From Triangularia verruculosa (Eukaryota > Ascomycota > Sordariomycetes > Sordariales > Podosporaceae): a DNA stretch of 64,000 bases. Position 1 is the stretch's first letter. Every line of letters starts with the position of its first letter. The DNA is taken from NCBI GenBank assembly GCA_033296885.1, contig MU863895.1:186001-250000 (forward strand), given 5' to 3'. Below, piece after piece: positions 41,468 through 52,880 of the stretch. The notes beneath the pieces were generated by a model. That model made no database searches and was not told the origin of the DNA. It saw nothing but the letters and a program-made list of their open reading frames with translations. The translations under genes were made by a program, and so were the position numbers.

Positions 41468-44092
41468 TCAGCCTAGCATGCGACCGCTGTGGATCGCTTG
41501 TACGCTGGCAGCTCGAGGTGTGATTGAGTGGGGTGAGGCAGTGCCAAAGTCTGCCGGCTCGTGATAGTTTGGTGGAAGGCTGGTGGGGTAACCGCCTTCC
41601 TCACTGAGCACACTAAGATAACCACTCCCGACTTTGTCGCGGAGGGCTTCAATCTTCCTTCGGTAGATCTCGCCACTAACGTCCCATTCCGTATTGTTCC
41701 CACCCGAGTCATAGACGGGAGGAAGTTGAGGAAGGATGCTGGTGTCGATCCTGGGGACCTCTGGTGCGAGGCTCTGCGGAACGGCAACCGTTTCCCCAAG
41801 AACGTTTGCCGTTGGCCGCTGTGTCTGCGGTGGCTCTGATGTCCGGTAGTTGGACTCCGACTCGAGGGCTGTTGGGGTTTTGATACTTGGCACGCGGTTG
41901 TGATTGTCGATAGGCTGAGCATGGGGTATGGGGGTATCACTGGTTGCCAGGTCGACAATCCGCCGCTTGGGAGCTCTCCGGCGCCGGGTGGAGCTGGTGT
42001 TGACCTCACTCGAAGCAGTCTTTGGCTGAGGGCGCTCTTTGCGAAGAACGGCAGGCTCCTTGATAGGGGCTTCATCATAAATGATCGCCGGCTTGCTCAC
42101 ATCAACCGCAGGAATCTCCTCAGGTGGGGGCTTGACCACCGGAACAACAGGAGGTAATGCCGCTCTCTCTACCAGATATCGCTTTTCTGAGTAGCTAGGC
42201 CCGCTTCCGTCGATGGTGATATCCTCTGTGTAGCCGGGTGTCTTGCGGAAGAGGTTGAAGATGGTGATGCGATAATCGCGATGCGTGCGGGTAAAGGGGT
42301 TGCCGTCCACGTAGATCTCACGGATCTCCGGGATCCCTGTCAACCGGGCCAGCTCCATCGGGTCAGTCAGACGGTTATCCCGCAAGTCTAATCTCTCCAA
42401 AGGAAAGAGCTTCTCGATCCCAGCAAGAGACTGCAGCCGATTGGCTCGAAGGTTGAGGGCGGTGATGGCAGGGAGAGGGTTGCGGGTAAGTGAATGCAGT
42501 GAGTCGATCATGCAATGGGCCAAGTTCAGGGCACGCAGCGAGGTCAGCGTGGCAACGCTGTCCGGGATCTGGGTGAAGAGATTAGATGACAAGTCGAGAG
42601 AATGCAAGCTGTTGGCGAGTGGTGCCAGACTAGCGGCAGGAATGTTGGTCAAAGAATTGTCCGTGAGACTTAGATGCTTGAGAAAACGCCACTTGGAGGC
42701 TGGAAGGATTCCCGTGGAAAGGAGGTTAGAAGCGCTGCCACGACCGTTGTGCCATGAGTCTGAGAGACTTGAGTGAGAACTTCCAGACCCAGATCGTCGA
42801 ATCTTATACGACGATCCGCGCACATTGGAAGTACCATTCCTGGAACTGTTGGGCCGACGAGGTGAGTGGCTCCGTGGGCGACTGTCCTTGCCTGGTGACC
42901 TGAGCTCATCGCTGTCGATCCTGACAATGGAAGGTCTCCTGCTGTCGGTGGGTGTACGTCCTTCCTGGTCTGTTCCGAGTTCGCTACTCAGGGAACCGAC
43001 AGGAAGGTCGCTGGCGGATTTCCGGGCATCAGGGGAGCTAGGGGCCGAGGTCGACTTGGGCAGGTCCATATGGGATACCGTCGGACTTCTCCGGGGGCTG
43101 TTCACTGCTCCTGGCCATGTTGACTGGGTGGTGGGCGATGCTTGGCTCTTGGACGTGCGGCGCCGGCGCTTGTCCATGTCATCCAGCACAATATCGATCA
43201 AGATATCTGCTGGGTCCTCAATGCTGGCCCGCTTGAGGGTGAGCGAGCGAAGCTGTTCTGAAAGCTTGTCCCAACCAAAGAATTGCCTAAAGTCGATGTC
43301 GCTCACCTCCAGTGCCTGAACGTTTTTGAATACGTACAAGGGCACTGCCGAGTCAAAGGGGAACTCCTCGTAGCCCCTGATGAGGCGGGCACGCCAGTCT
43401 GGAGCGAGTCTCAGGCAGGGGATCTTGGTAAAGGCAGAGTAGAGGTATTTCAAATCGTTCTGGATCGCAGCCTTCTGTCTTTCGGTTCGAGCGGCCGAAA
43501 TGCCTGACCCGATTCCGAAGCTGGCCCAGAGAGCGGACATGCCTGACATCACACTCCGGAGACTAGAAACTGAATGGATAGAGCCGACATCGGAGCCGCG
43601 ACTCTTAGAACGCTGAGACTGCCCGAGGAAGGATACATAGTTTCCAGAAGCTGATGTATCATGCAGATTTTCCAGACGAATCTTCATGGGCCCAACAGGT
43701 ATGCTTAGCTCCTCGAACCGGGAGAGCAAATAAAACAAGTGATGTGGGGTGAGGGCGAGCTTCGCTGATTTTACGCTATGCGATGTGAAGCTCAGAGACC
43801 CCAGGGAGAAGGCGGCTGCCAGTGTGCTCGAAGCCGAGGCAGATGTAGCCGGCCTTTCTGGTATTGATGGGGAAGTCGGTGCGTTCACCGGCGAAACCGA
43901 TGAAACACTTTGTGAGGATCCATGGCGAGGTGCCTGCCGCCGGAACTGTAGTGCATTCGCGAGCGCCTTCTCGTGTGTTCGCACAAACGTTGCGAGTTGC
44001 TGTTCAGACAAGAAGGTTAGCTCAGTTTGCCGCAGCAGCAAACACGAAAACAAACATACCTTGACAAAAAACTCCCCGTCTTCCGAGTCCAT
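41468..44092 (-). CDS. Leucine-rich-repeat protein (STK11IP-like architecture)
   Basis: Exons are 44092-44060 and 43999-41468, giving 854 aa. The 60-nt intron (GTATGT to AACAG) has no in-frame stop, so retention would add 20 residues. The N-terminal third holds a helical domain ending in PLYVFKNVQALEVSDIDF. A disordered Ser/Arg/Pro-rich linker follows. Five to six LRRs lie at about 475-600 (for example LHSLDLSSNLFTQIP, ITALNLRANRLQSLAG, LERLDLRDNRLTD), capped by a REIYVDGNPF unit. A conserved segment with FRKTPGYTEDITIDG and a long disordered tail come after. A pleckstrin-like front half followed by LRRs recalls LKB1-interacting protein STK11IP, but I hold that assignment loosely. It is probably a cytosolic scaffold; partner unknown. 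Confidence 0.75.
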   Translation of the reverse strand: MDSEDGEFFVKVCLFSCLLLRQTELTFLSEQQLATFVRTHEKALANALQFRRQAPRHGSSQSVSSVSPVNAPTSPSIPERPATSASASSTLAAAFSLGSLSFTSHSVKSAKLALTPHHLFYLLSRFEELSIPVGPMKIRLENLHDTSASGNYVSFLGQSQRSKSRGSDVGSIHSVSSLRSVMSGMSALWASFGIGSGISAARTERQKAAIQNDLKYLYSAFTKIPCLRLAPDWRARLIRGYEEFPFDSAVPLYVFKNVQALEVSDIDFRQFFGWDKLSEQLRSLTLKRASIEDPADILIDIVLDDMDKRRRRTSKSQASPTTQSTWPGAVNSPRRSPTVSHMDLPKSTSAPSSPDARKSASDLPVGSLSSELGTDQEGRTPTDSRRPSIVRIDSDELRSPGKDSRPRSHSPRRPNSSRNGTSNVRGSSYKIRRSGSGSSHSSLSDSWHNGRGSASNLLSTGILPASKWRFLKHLSLTDNSLTNIPAASLAPLANSLHSLDLSSNLFTQIPDSVATLTSLRALNLAHCMIDSLHSLTRNPLPAITALNLRANRLQSLAGIEKLFPLERLDLRDNRLTDPMELARLTGIPEIREIYVDGNPFTRTHRDYRITIFNLFRKTPGYTEDITIDGSGPSYSEKRYLVERAALPPVVPVVKPPPEEIPAVDVSKPAIIYDEAPIKEPAVLRKERPQPKTASSEVNTSSTRRRRAPKRRIVDLATSDTPIPHAQPIDNHNRVPSIKTPTALESESNYRTSEPPQTQRPTANVLGETVAVPQSLAPEVPRIDTSILPQLPPVYDSGGNNTEWDVSGEIYRRKIEALRDKVGSGYLSVLSEEGGYPTSLPPNYHEPADFGTASPHSITPRAASVQAIHSGRMLG

Positions 44093-47000
44093 TTTGTCGG
44101 CTAGTAAGAATGCATGGGGTTATGATTATGATGGTCGAAAGGAGCGGATGACTGCACGTCTGGAGCGGGGCAACGAGGATATCGTCCAAAAACGGTTATC
44201 GGATGCCTGCCTGCAATGCAATTATTTTAAACCCTGGCGAAGCCTGGTGGTCTCTAGATGTGGCAAGGGTGGAACAGCAGCCTGCCGAGTGTCATATGTT
44301 AGTCGATTCGTCACCTCGCACAGAAGTGCTGTGTGTTCGGTGAGGAAGTGAGTCTGTGTTTTCCCAGCGGAACGTTGGGCAAAAGGTGGAAGGCAACAGG
44401 GTTGGCCAGCCTGTCAGCGAACAGTGGTGAGGCGGTTATGTCGATGTACACGGGACGGTCCAGAGACAGTTTGGAATTCGTAATTCGGGAGACGAGCCGT
44501 CGGTGTTTAAAGACGTGCTAGTCGTAGCACAGCGGTCGTTCAAGCTGGCTGTCAAGTGGTCATAAATTTTGTCGAATCGGTCGGTTGCGGGGAGGGCAAG
44601 CGGCTGTGCGGCGCGTAATATAAGGTATGGTGGTTTGCTGGGACAGGACTTCGGGACCCCAACCCGCTTGTGGTCATGCTCGGTCGATATGGGGTCGATG
44701 GGGTTTCAAAACTGAAGACCCGTTTCAAGGCGAATGTTGGTACACTGGCAGTGTTGACAAGACAAATAATCTTGATTTTTGTATTTGATATTGAGCGGTC
44801 GCAGGTGCAATGTCGACAACGGTGGTTCGGCGTTGGCGGTACCAAGAGGGCGGCTCAGCACGTACCCGTTCCCGGGCACAGCGATGGCTGAGGAATGAAG
44901 CACAGATCACGCGCATGCGCTCAGGAGGGGCGGGAGCTGAGAAACCAAGGCTGCTGGCGTGGGTGTGCAAGTCACCGGATATCCATCTCCAAATTCGAGG
45001 GGCGGTGGTGTGTCGGTCTCTCTCTGGGCGATAGCCGGGGCGGAGCGCACAGAACGCGGTCGCTTGAATAGTTCGCTGACAGGCTGGACGAAGAACACGG
45101 CCAAGGAAAAGCTTGGAAGAACAAGTTGAAAATTGAGATATTCGACTTACCGGGAAAGGTGGTGGCCGGCGGGAGACCAGACTGTTCGGACCCAATCCGG
45201 GGGGGCTTCTCGGATTCCTGTTGAAAAAGACGGCCGGCGGAACGGTGCCCAAGCAAGAGTGGCAGAGGGAAGTCGAACGCGGGTGCGGGGAAGGGCGAGG
45301 TGTGCGAGGTGAAGCCGAGTGGAACCGCTATGTACTATGTATGGCGAGTCAAGGTCGAGTATCAAGGAGTCGCGCCGACAATGTTGAGAAGCGACGACGA
45401 CAACGACGACGACGTCTTATTCGGCTTCCTTTCCTGATCCCAGCGCTACCACGTGCAGGAAAAAGAGAGAGGGGGAAAAGAAGGGGTCTTCTTTGGTGGT
45501 GAGGGGGGCAGATAGCGAAATTAAAATACCAATCCAACCACGAGCTGCACCTCGCACGGGGGACTCGAGATTGGCGGCACTGGAAAGCAGCGCTACTGCA
45601 GAGATGGTGGCGCCTAGTGGTATCGGTGACATGCCTGCCAGGGTGTGCCTGCTGAGGGACCTACTGGCACTGACTGGGCAGAATGCCATTTTGTTGCTCA
45701 CGTCCCCATGTCACTTGATTCTCTTCTCGCACTGTCTTGCTTCCTTGTTGTATCTATGTAGAATCAGGGTCCTGCCTGGGTCTTGATCACCGGCCGAGTT
45801 GGCGGTCGGGTCGAATCCACCAGACTCTGGAGATCAATCACCATCTCTTGCGGGTCGAGTGTTTCGCAGCCGCCTGTCCGATGCAGCAGCAATCACTGTG
45901 CCTCTTTGATGTGCGGTTTCTCTTTCTCTCGCTCAATCAGTCAATAAGGTACACACTCTCACCGTCATTTCGCTTCGACTGTTTCCTTGACGACCGGCAC
46001 TAGACCACTGCTACCTACCACGCTCGGTCTTATCTGTCCGACGATATGATACCGACGGGATGCCGAGAAATATAGTTGCTTCCACAGAGACTTCTGTAAT
46101 CTACTGTGTATCGCTGGACCAAGACATGCATCAATGGAATTTTATCGAAGTGAACCCAGCCAAGTCCTGGCTGCAGCGCTTCGGCAGGATGATGCATGTC
46201 TCAAAGTTGGTGAGCACTCACAACCTCTGGATGATGCAGCCACTTCAGCGCCCGGCCTGAAGCGCAGCTGCGGCGGGCACATCGATACGAAAAAAAGGCT
46301 GCCTCTGGAAGCGGTGTAGTATGCTGTGCTGTGGTGGCATGAAGTCGTTGTGGTGGGTGAGAAGTGAGCCTTCACGTTCATCAACGGCGATATCATATCG
46401 GTTTGATACCTGTTGATATTGACATATGGCCCCATCCGGCACCACGCCGAAGAGCAGACGGAACTTCTCGTCAGACACTGATCACAGTATCCAGCACTGT
46501 ACGGAGCTGGGTTTGGGCTGAGCAGAGCCTTGGCTGCACGGCAGATCATCAAATCAACCGCCCAAAGTGACTTGCACCATGACTTTTGTGGCCTGGTGAT
46601 CTTTCCCATCATCATCCCATTCTGATCACCCGAACTTCCGTGTAGCCGGCACACTGATGCTGAACGTTTTCTAGAGATCTTTTCGTTGGGTGTCTTCTTT
46701 GCTATCAACAGGCATCAGTGCTGTTCCGAGCAACCATGTCTCCCCAACCCTGGCGCTTTGTTTACTTGCCCTCGAACGATAGTCGCTAAAACCTCCGGGC
46801 CCCGGTAATTAGGTCCTTATGCGTTGCTACGACTGGCTATAGCACCCAAATTACAGGCCAGCCTACACATGTCGTCAGATCTTCCGTGCACGCTTGTCTC
46901 AGCCCCCCCGTAACTGTGCGTTGATAGCAATAGGCTCTCTGGAAACTCCATGGTTGACAACGAAGAAAGCGTCTCCCATCCACAGCGTCCGGAGGGCAAT

Positions 47001-50000
47001 GCGATGCGGATTGCCCGATGTTGCCCAGAGCCAAGCCCTGTCGACAAGGGCCTCCCATGAACCCTAACATCAGGGTTCAGCGCCAGTCACTCTTCAACCT
47101 CGCGGGACCCCGGCACCCTCATGCTCCCAACGACCTCCCGCTTCGAGGTTTGGCTTAAACCCAAGAGTCTTGGCACACAGCCGTGATGCCATCTTTCCAG
47201 CGTCCCCATTGCCTGGGATCTGCCGCCCATGAGAGACGGAAAGTCATTATCAACCGCTTCAGCCGGAGAAATAAAACCGAACGACATTCGAGACATTTTC
47301 GTGGAGCTCTGACGTTACTCGATCACGCATCTCTACGACATCTCGGAGACTGGAGAGATCGATACGGCATTCATGGCTCCATCTCAACTATCAAGCCAGC
47401 GCAGCACTTACACGTCTGTTTTGACGGGGCGAAATTATGTCATACTCTGCAGCAACCGCAACGCTCCCTCGTCCGTGATTGGGACTGGTGGCCGAGTGGC
47501 ATGTCATCTTGCTTCGCGGCTAGCCCCAAGCCTGCAGCAAGACAGCGTTGCTTTATTATCTGTCGTGGTCCTGGCCCATTTCTGCTGCGATGGTCCCCCC
47601 ACATTCAGAACATTTTACAGCGCTTGTGTGGACACATGAAAGCAACGCTAGGAATAGTTTTGGATCTTGGAGAGAGGGAAACCGGGTTGGACGAAAGGGA
47701 TGGAGAAAGATCTCGGTCGAACACCATCTTCTTTCTGGTTTGTTCGCTTCTCCCCGTCCTCTTCAGCTGTGGTGTTGCATAGCCCACATATTCACATTCC
47801 TTCCAATCCGTTCGAGAGACGCCCGGTCCTGTCAAAGTCTGGCCCGGGGACGTGCATCTGGTGCGACCAGCTGGTGGTGCATCGTCAGAGGAGCTGCGAT
47901 CTTTGCGGGATGTGCGGGACAATCCGGGAGCGATGTACGGAGTACTATCCAAGATTGCCGCCGGCGGGGTTGACTGTTCAGAAGCCCAATTCCCACTGAC
48001 GGGATCAAAGGATGCTTTTGCCTCACGCCAGCATGCTGCGGTCTCACCGCCTCTGAGTCTCGAGGTTCCATGTCGAGCAGAGTACGCTCGTGGGTTGCTA
48101 CTGGCTGGTCAGGCTCGAAATACTTCCGAGTGGTGGGTATGGTGCAGGAGTTGCCGGTTCAGGTAGCAAGCCCCCTCCTTTGAATTGTGTTCTGAGATGC
48201 AGATCGAATCCAGAGGTTTCATTGGCCCAAGACAGGATACGGCTCTAACAACCCAAAAAAGACAGCAGATTATCTTTGTTGTCCAAACACAGAAATCAAA
48301 CAGCACATCTTCGGTTTCAGGAGCTGAATTATGCCCGTCAGTCGACATGAAGCGCCGCCGAAGATCTGTTATCCCATGCAGAAAGTTCTCGAGAGATCTT
48401 CTCGATCGACTCACCTTTCCCTCTTCCCAACCCCTCTTCTAAGCTAGTCGCTTGGATTTCCTGTCCTGTTGCAAGAAAGAAAAGCGCCAAGAACACATCC
48501 ACACACCATCCATCAGAATCTTGAAGCCTTGCAGGTCTCATGCCGTGCCATTCTCACCTTACCACCAACTCCACACCACCCACCCATCCACCCATTACCA
48601 ACCTTTTTTTTTCATATCATTCGCACAATGCGACAAGCCCCGGTGGACATGGGAAGTGTGGGGTCTACTATTTTACCCCGCCGTTGGACCGTTGAAGAAA
48701 CTCCCTCTCTCTCTCCCCTTGATTACCAGGGCAAACCTAACAAGAACAACAGTTGACATCTCGATAATGACGTAGCGAACATCTGATGTCCTGCCCCCGC
48801 GTTGATGCTTTCGTTTCTTGTATCTACCGAGATAAACTGCCGTATCTTCCGATCATGGCATTTTGCAACACCCATCACGAACGACATTCTCATATGACAA
48901 GGGCGGGGTTTATTCATCACGAGGGTAAGGTATGGAGGGGCAGAGAGACACACACCACACCAAAAATGTTTCGCGTGCGGCGGTTGAGGATTTGTTTCGT
49001 TGTTTTTTTTTTGCAAGGTTATAATAAAGAAACCCTGATATAACCCTGGGCGTGGGACAGGGATGTTTGATGGGGAGGGGGAAGGTGAGCGGTCAAAACC
49101 ACCGAATCATCTCCCTCGGTGTCTCCCAACTGGGAAATCCATTGTCAACCCCGGATCCTGACACACGGACGGTCACCCCAGAAAAATATTTCTTTCTCAC
49201 ACACATGGGAGGAATGATGGGAAAGTGGGAGTGGGGGTTTCGTTCGCGAGCTCGGTTGTTGGCGGGGAAGCGAGAAGAGACGGATGGTACGGTGAGAGGC
49301 GAAGGGAAAGGTGTGGGTTCGCTTGGGCGAATGATTGACACACGGACCACAAGGGAAGATGATATTGTGAGCGATGATACCGACCACCACCGTCCTCGCT
49401 TCAAAAGACGGCACGATGGGCAGTAGCGTAAATGTAGATGCGGGAGGATGGTGATACGCCAGTTATTGCTATGATGGTTCACACCGCTCATCTTTTTTTA
49501 AGAAACAAAATCTTGGTTTGCATGTGCATCTGCGGGTATGTTATGCGGCGACGGGCAAAGAGGAGAGGGGTAAATGCACGAGGGAATCAACAGAATATGA
49601 TGGGAATTTCAATACCTTGGCAAAAAAAAACACGGGCTTTTGGTAGGTAAGGGCCGGAGGTTTTGCACCATGGTCTGCAGAACTGGCAGGATATTTCCTT
49701 CCCCGGGGGAAGCTATTGGTCTTGAAGGGGGTGAATTACATGCAGTAGCTTCAAACCGAACTTATTTTTTCATCCGGTTCAAGGGGTTGAAGGAAGCCCC
49801 TCACTTTCGAGGGCATCGACATGTGGTTGATGCACACTGATCAAAAAGCGGTCTGAGACCACCCTGTCTGCTCTATCCATCTTTAAGAGCGGTTGGGGGA
49901 AGAGAACATGCAGGCTTTTTTTTTTTTTTGGCCTGGGTGCTTGCGGTAGCCGGTGTTACACTACATGATAGTATCCTTTTCTGAAATCCCTTCGTACATT

Positions 50001-51664
50001 AACACCGATGAGAATCTTGCCTTTTTGGGGGGTGCCGGGGGAGGCAGGTTATTTGATGGAGGGGTAAGATGGTTTTTTTTTTGAGGTCGGTGTTTGAGGA
50101 GGGGCTGGGCCGGGGGTTTTAAGTGCTTGCATGAGGCATGGTAAGAAGGATATGATGTAGAGGATGATGATGTGTATACATACATATGAAGAATTCTTCA
50201 TCTGTAACTCTAATCATTTGCGCAGTTGAGTGTGAGGTTGTTCTCACCGCTTAGATATTCGCGGAAGATTTCTGGTATTCACCCCCAACGCCACCTCGGA
50301 TGGAGGGTCAAAAGGAGGGGGTGCACAACATATCGCTCTTGTAAAAGGGAGGGGAAGATCGAAGGAGGGGATGGACGGGATGGATGAGGAGTGGGAAAGG
50401 AACAGTGATTGCCCTCCGTCTCCCCGAGGTAGATTACAACCTGGACCGGAGCCCCGTGAGGGAGGGCCTCGTGGGTTATTGCCGAAATCGGGGTTGGAGA
50501 AGTCGGCACGTACGGGATAGATTTTCATTTGTGGTGGTTTGTGAGGGATTCCTGTTTGGGGGGACTGCGGTGTGAGCGATGATCATGGACCCTGAGATTG
50601 ATCATGGGAGCAAGTTGGGGGCGGGGAAAGGGGGCTAGGGTATGTTACACAGGTATTGAGGGCTGCATGTGGATAGATGGATGGACTGGGGTGGCGGTAT
50701 GCAAGAGGAACGGTGTAAGCTGGAGGCTGCGGCGTAGGGTGGTTTGAGATGCTGTGGGTAAGGTAGGTCAAGGGGATCAAGGTGAGCCTTCAAGGTATGT
50801 CTTGATTCAATTTGATGTAGGTGTTGGAGGCCCTTGTCCTAGTTAACATTGTCAGGTTTGAGCGGCTGGAAGCAGTGGATTGTTCATTGGGGTTCTCATG
50901 TGCGACTTGTAGCCGAAACATGTTTGGGTGTTCTGACGCCTACATGTTGTATAAGGTGAGACTTCGCGTACTGCCTCCTGTCATCTGAACTCATGACTGG
51001 GCGATGACAGAAAGGTGCTGGATCTATTCGTATTGTATAAGATTTATTGGATATTCAGGTCAAGAATGCTTATCACAGCATGGCTGGCTTGGTGCGATGT
51101 CAGCCGTCACCAAGTAGAATATCTGCAGTAAATTGCGCTCTGTGCGTGTGGGCTCTTTGGCCGTTGTTGAACATAGAGCACATGGCCCATCGCACATGAT
51201 GTCAGCTGTTCAAGGAACTCCGAGTCTATGCACTCAAGCGGTGTCGGCCATGTAGCTGCTCGATACGAGATCGCGTTGGTGGTTGGCTTGCCCCTTTTCT
51301 GAAGTGAGGTAAGGTTGCTGTGATGCATGAGAGTTTGAATCATGAGTAGCGGTCCGATCCATAGTCTGCAATATCGTTAAGTGGCACCTGCTGATATGGC
51401 AAGCTTTTTATTCATTGGAGACGCTCCGTGCCTCATGAAGGCCGCCAGTTACTGTTGGCGTAACTCACAAGGCGAGGTCATCGCAAGCTGAGGTTAGTAG
51501 CAAAGATCCCAGAGGCTGTTTGGTCTGTCCTCGATGCTGTTGAATCGACCGGCCTGATTCGTGTCCTCTCTTTCCAGAAGCGGGAGGAAGTCACCGCGGC
51601 CTCGTTCCTTCTTTGGCACATCCACCGCCGCTGGCGAACGTCCACCGCAATCGAAGAGGGAAGT

Positions 51665-51815
51665 TACGACGTCCTGCACCTCCCTCTATAGCTCAACGGT
51701 CCCTGCATTCTTCTCATTGAGTCCCGAGAACTCTGACTGGTGACTGGTCAAGTGGTGGGTGGTTTTGGTGTTAACTTGAGATGTCATGGCCTTAATGTCA
51801 CAGAATTATAGCTTT
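51665..51815 (+). repeat. tRNA-derived SINE-like repeat, copy 2 (truncated)
   Basis: ATAGCTCAACGGTCCCTGC and CATTGAGTCCCGAGAACTC align with the region just upstream of the A box in copy 1. The A box TGGTCAAGTGG is at 51745-51755. An ATGTCATGGCC word near 51783 matches copy 1 downstream. No B box is found at the expected distance, so the copy is truncated or decayed. Confidence 0.5.
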
Positions 51816-52259
51816 GAATCATCATGTTTGTATGGTACGTATGTAAAGGCATGTCTTTGGCCCTGTCCCAATGCAAAAATAACTTGGGTTTGTGGCCTTG
51901 GTGATGGAGATTGCGAGGAGATTGTCTGTGGGGGAAAGGGCCATGGGAGAGGAGTGAGGTAGAATACTGTTCAGAAGTCAAAACAGAGAGCGCATTCTCT
52001 CCTATCCTGTTAGCCATTTCAAGCTAAAAGCTACACACTGCGTATCTCGGCATTGACATTAATGAAGATCACCCCAGTAGCTGTCCCCGACACCAAGTTC
52101 AACACACGGCAAACAAATCTTCCACTGACCACCCACAAGCCAGTCACCCCATTCTTCCTTCCTTCCCTCCGTACCTCGTCCCTTCCCCTTCCCCCCCTCC
52201 CTCAACCCCCATCATCCCACCACATCTCAACCAGGCAATCACCCCCTTCATATTCCCCT

Positions 52260-52400
52260 CCCTCCCCTCCCTCCCCCATCAAATCAAGAACCCTAACCAC
52301 ATCTAGCCAATTCAGTAGCCCACCTCATGGCAATCCCCCTCAGGGTCGCCACAAAGATGTCCAAACATCACAGGTTCAAATCCTGTCCAAGACAAAAAAA
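52260..52400 (+). repeat. tRNA-derived SINE-like repeat, copy 3
   Basis: CCATCAAATCAAGAACCCTAACC (about 52277) matches copy 1. A decayed A box, TAGCCAATTCAG, lies at 52304. CATCACAGGTTCAAATCC, with B box 52373-52383, matches the same position in copy 1. The spacing of leader, A box and B box is conserved between copies 1 and 3. It lies about 550 bp from copy 2. Confidence 0.5.
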
Positions 52401-52686
52401 ATCATGTAAAGCCCTGGAACTGATCACTCCAGTCGTGCTCTAAAATACTATACTGTTATCCACGGCCAAGCGCAGAACTTGTTCTGGCATGGAAGCCAAT
52501 TAATGTGGAATATTAAAAAAAAAATCCAGCGCTGGTGTATAACGGGGTTTGGTGCTGACCTACCTCTTGGGGTTTGGCGCTGGCCTGCCCTTAGGATTGA
52601 GCTACCGCCGCTGGGCGTGTGTGCACTTCCTATCTGCTATTAAAGCAAAAAAGTCTTGTAAGATTTACTGGTTAGTTGGTTGGGTG

Positions 52687-52880
52687 TGGGGTGATGGGTT
52701 CTCTTTTTTAGGTGTAGGGTATCAAGGTGCTCGTCTTAGCTGTTGCTTTCGTCTCGTCTCACTGATTGATTAGCTATGGAGTGACAAGTTCTTCTTTACT
52801 TTGGTCCTGTTGTTTTCGTGCTTTTTGGCGGTGTATATTGATTAGGCTGGTCGTCTCAGCTGCTGCTTTCGTCAGACTTG
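52687..52880. repeat. Decayed ~120-bp tandem repeat
   Basis: The 25-bp word at 52729-52753 recurs at 52849-52873 exactly 120 bp later, with few mismatches; both include TCGTCT-AGCTG-TGCTTTCGTC. Flanking oligo-T-GGTGTA segments and TGGGGTGATGGGTTCT/TGGAGTGACAAGTTCT also correspond. Many differences are transitions. The TGGGGTGATGGGTTCT phrase also occurs at about 32081, linking this repeat to copy 1 of the tRNA-derived element. Confidence 0.5.

Noticed and set aside
44725..45252. 175-codon minus-strand frame
   Set aside because: Arg/Pro/Ser-rich reading of LRR-gene upstream DNA with overlapping frames on both strands.
47183..47782. 199-codon plus-strand frame in the gene-poor interval
   Set aside because: Composition and lack of any motif suggest chance; a competing frame covers the same DNA and no leader-like sequence precedes it.
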